The translations under genes were made by a program, and so were the position numbers. The notes below the pieces were generated by a model that was not told where the DNA came from, did no database searches, and worked only from the letters and a program-made list of their open reading frames with translations. Source: Bacteroidales bacterium UBA3289 (GTDB lineage: Bacteria > Bacteroidota > Bacteroidia > Bacteroidales > UBA932). From it: DNA of 42,611 nucleotides. How positions within the stretch are numbered: position 1 is the first letter of the stretch; the number at the start of each line of letters is the position of its first letter. Shown here piece by piece: positions 41,160 to 42,611 of the stretch. Where the stretch lies: the NCBI GenBank assembly GCA_002361625.1, contig DETL01000031.1:44749-87359 (forward strand). Direction: 5' to 3'.

Positions 41160-42611
41160 ATGAAAGAATACGGACATTTCGACGACGCCCACCGGGAGTA
41201 CGTCATCACGGATCCGGCCACCCCGTGGCCGTGGATCAACTACATGGGGACGGAGGATTTCTTCTCCCTGATTTCCAATACCGCAGGCGGTTACTGCTTC
41301 TGCAAGGACGCCAAATTCCGCCGGATCCTCCGCTACCGCTACAACGGCGTACCCATGGACGCCGGCGGCCGCTATTACTACATCAAGGATGGCGACACGG
41401 TCTGGAATCCGGGCTGGAAGCCCTGCAAGACCGCCCTCGACGCCTATGAGTGCCGCCACGGCATGGGCTATACCCGGGTGACGGGGGAGAAGGACGGGCT
41501 GAAGGCCGATGTCCTTTTCTTCGTGCCCATCGGCCACCGCTGCGAAGTGCACCGGGTGAAACTCATGAACACGGGTGCGGCGAAAAAGTCCTTCCAGTTC
41601 TATTCCTTCGTGGAATGGTGCCTCTGGAACGCTTCCACCGACATGGAGAATTTCCAGCGGAACCTCTCCACGGGCGAGGTGGAGATCGATGGGAACGTCC
41701 TCTATCACAAGACCGAATACCGCGAACGCCGCGACCATTACGCCTTCTTCGGCGTGAACCGTCCCTTCGACGGGTTCGACACGGACCGGGAAACCTTCAT
41801 CGGCATGTACAACGGATTCGAGACGCCGCAGCAGGTCCTCGCCGGCACTTCCGGGAACTCCGTGGCCCATGGCTGGAGCCCCGTCGCCTCGCACCGGTTC
41901 GACCTGACGCTGGAACCTGGGGAGTCCACGGAACTGGTTTTCGTCCTCGGGTATGTGGAGAATGCGCCCGAGGAGAAGTTCGTCGCCCCCGCCGTGATCA
42001 ACAAGGCCAAGGCGCAGGCGATGATGGATGCGTTCTCCACTCCGGAGCAGGTCGATGCGGCCTTCGCAGCCCTGAAAGCCTACTGGGACGACCTCCTGGG
42101 GCGTTTCACCGTGGAATCTGACGTGCCGGAGCTGGACCGGACCGTGAACATCTGGAACCAGTACCAGTGCATGATCACCTTCTTCTTCAGCCGGAGCGCC
42201 AGCTATTTCGAGAGCGGCATCGGCCGGGGCATGGGCTTCCGCGATTCCAACCAGGACCTCGCCGGCATCGTCCATCTCATCCCGGAGCGGGCGCGGCAGC
42301 GGATCATCGACATTGCCTCCACGCAGTTCCCGGATGGCGGCTGCTACCATCAGTACCAGCCCCTGACCAAGCGGGGCAACAACGACATCGGCGGCGGTTT
42401 CAACGACGACCCGCTGTGGCTTATCTTCGGTACGGTTGCCTATATCCGGGAAACCGGCGATTTCGGCATCCTGCAGGAGCCGGTCCCGTTCGACAACAAG
42501 CCCGGGACGGAGGTCTCCCTGTTGGACCACCTGAAAATCAGCTTCAAGCACGTGACGGACAACCTCGGCCCCCACGGGCTCCCGCTCATCGGCCGGGCCG
42601 ACTGGAACGAC
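41160..42611 (+). CDS. Cellobiose/cellodextrin phosphorylase-like GH94 enzyme, cut by window edge
   Basis: The first 484 codons of a cytoplasmic GH94 phosphorylase, which splits beta-glucosides with phosphate to give alpha-glucose 1-phosphate and saves ATP. The start MKEYGHFDDAHREYVITDP is the usual N-terminus of cellobiose phosphorylases, which is why I prefer the ATG at 41160 over the in-frame ATG at 41145. The GH94 N-terminal beta-sandwich covers about 1-300, and the helical catalytic domain begins after, with GRGMGFRDSNQDLAGI and, at the very edge, LPLIGRADWND. This last motif holds the conserved catalytic Asp region, and the window stops inside it. Cellobiose is the most likely substrate; other beta-linked disaccharides are possible. 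Confidence 0.92.
   Translation, partial: MKEYGHFDDAHREYVITDPATPWPWINYMGTEDFFSLISNTAGGYCFCKDAKFRRILRYRYNGVPMDAGGRYYYIKDGDTVWNPGWKPCKTALDAYECRHGMGYTRVTGEKDGLKADVLFFVPIGHRCEVHRVKLMNTGAAKKSFQFYSFVEWCLWNASTDMENFQRNLSTGEVEIDGNVLYHKTEYRERRDHYAFFGVNRPFDGFDTDRETFIGMYNGFETPQQVLAGTSGNSVAHGWSPVASHRFDLTLEPGESTELVFVLGYVENAPEEKFVAPAVINKAKAQAMMDAFSTPEQVDAAFAALKAYWDDLLGRFTVESDVPELDRTVNIWNQYQCMITFFFSRSASYFESGIGRGMGFRDSNQDLAGIVHLIPERARQRIIDIASTQFPDGGCYHQYQPLTKRGNNDIGGGFNDDPLWLIFGTVAYIRETGDFGILQEPVPFDNKPGTEVSLLDHLKISFKHVTDNLGPHGLPLIGRADWND

Noticed and set aside
1..42611. tRNA, rRNA, CRISPR arrays, insertion sequences, integrases, phage or toxin-antitoxin genes.
   Set aside because: I looked for them on both strands and found no supporting pattern; gene content and codon use look uniform, with no island edge.

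Overview
The window looks like chromosomal DNA of a G+C-rich member of the Bacteroidales, about 60 % G+C by eye (Alistipes-like or a rumen/gut relative). Four things point there: a SusC/SusD pair, a hybrid two-component regulator, a V-type ATPase operon containing a DUF2764 gene, and promoters of the Bacteroidetes type (TTTG, about 20 bases, TAnnTTTG) with starts that lack Shine-Dalgarno sequences. Species cannot be named from sequence alone. I see no tRNA, rRNA, CRISPR array, insertion sequence or phage gene. Coding is dense, with no gap over about 160 bases. Both ends cut through a gene.

Layout. (1) 1-2086, minus strand: start of a V-type ATPase operon (subunit E, DUF2764, subunit A cut by the window edge). 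(2) 2228-4003, minus: ABC-F ATPase. (3) 4024-8025: a secreted xylanase-esterase fusion (GH10 + CE1-like), a small uracil-DNA-glycosylase-superfamily gene on the plus strand, and a second secreted CE1-like esterase. (4) 8082-12399, minus: hybrid two-component sensor/regulator and an AraC regulator, divergent from the next block. (5) 12556-28865, plus: SusC, SusD, a GH2 enzyme fused to a sugar-isomerase-like barrel, a neutral-ceramidase-like protein, a GH106 rhamnosidase-like lipoprotein, an Fe-S/FMN/FAD ene-reductase-like protein and an OFA-type MFS transporter. (6) 28957-38371, plus, behind its own promoter: Tat-signal metallo-beta-lactamase-fold protein, DUF1593 lipoprotein, a carboxylesterase with an N-terminal FMN-binding domain, a PHB-depolymerase-type esterase and a second GH106-like lipoprotein. 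(7) 38387-41098: an acyl-CoA ligase and a divergent AraC regulator. (8) 41160-end: cellobiose-phosphorylase-like GH94 gene, cut by the window edge.

How they may work together. Blocks 4-6 form a polysaccharide-utilisation-type locus, but its enzyme set is odd for a plain polysaccharide: two rhamnosidase-like enzymes, a GH2 glycosidase, two different esterases, a redox enzyme of the 2-enoate/2,4-dienoyl-CoA reductase family, a small-organic-anion-type transporter and a predicted covalently flavinylated esterase. With an acyl-CoA ligase next door, this suggests acylated, rhamnose-bearing plant glycosides, such as flavonoid or phenylpropanoid glycosides, where the sugar is eaten and the aromatic part is reduced or modified. 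That reading is inference. Ordinary rhamnose-containing pectin or gum is the main alternative.
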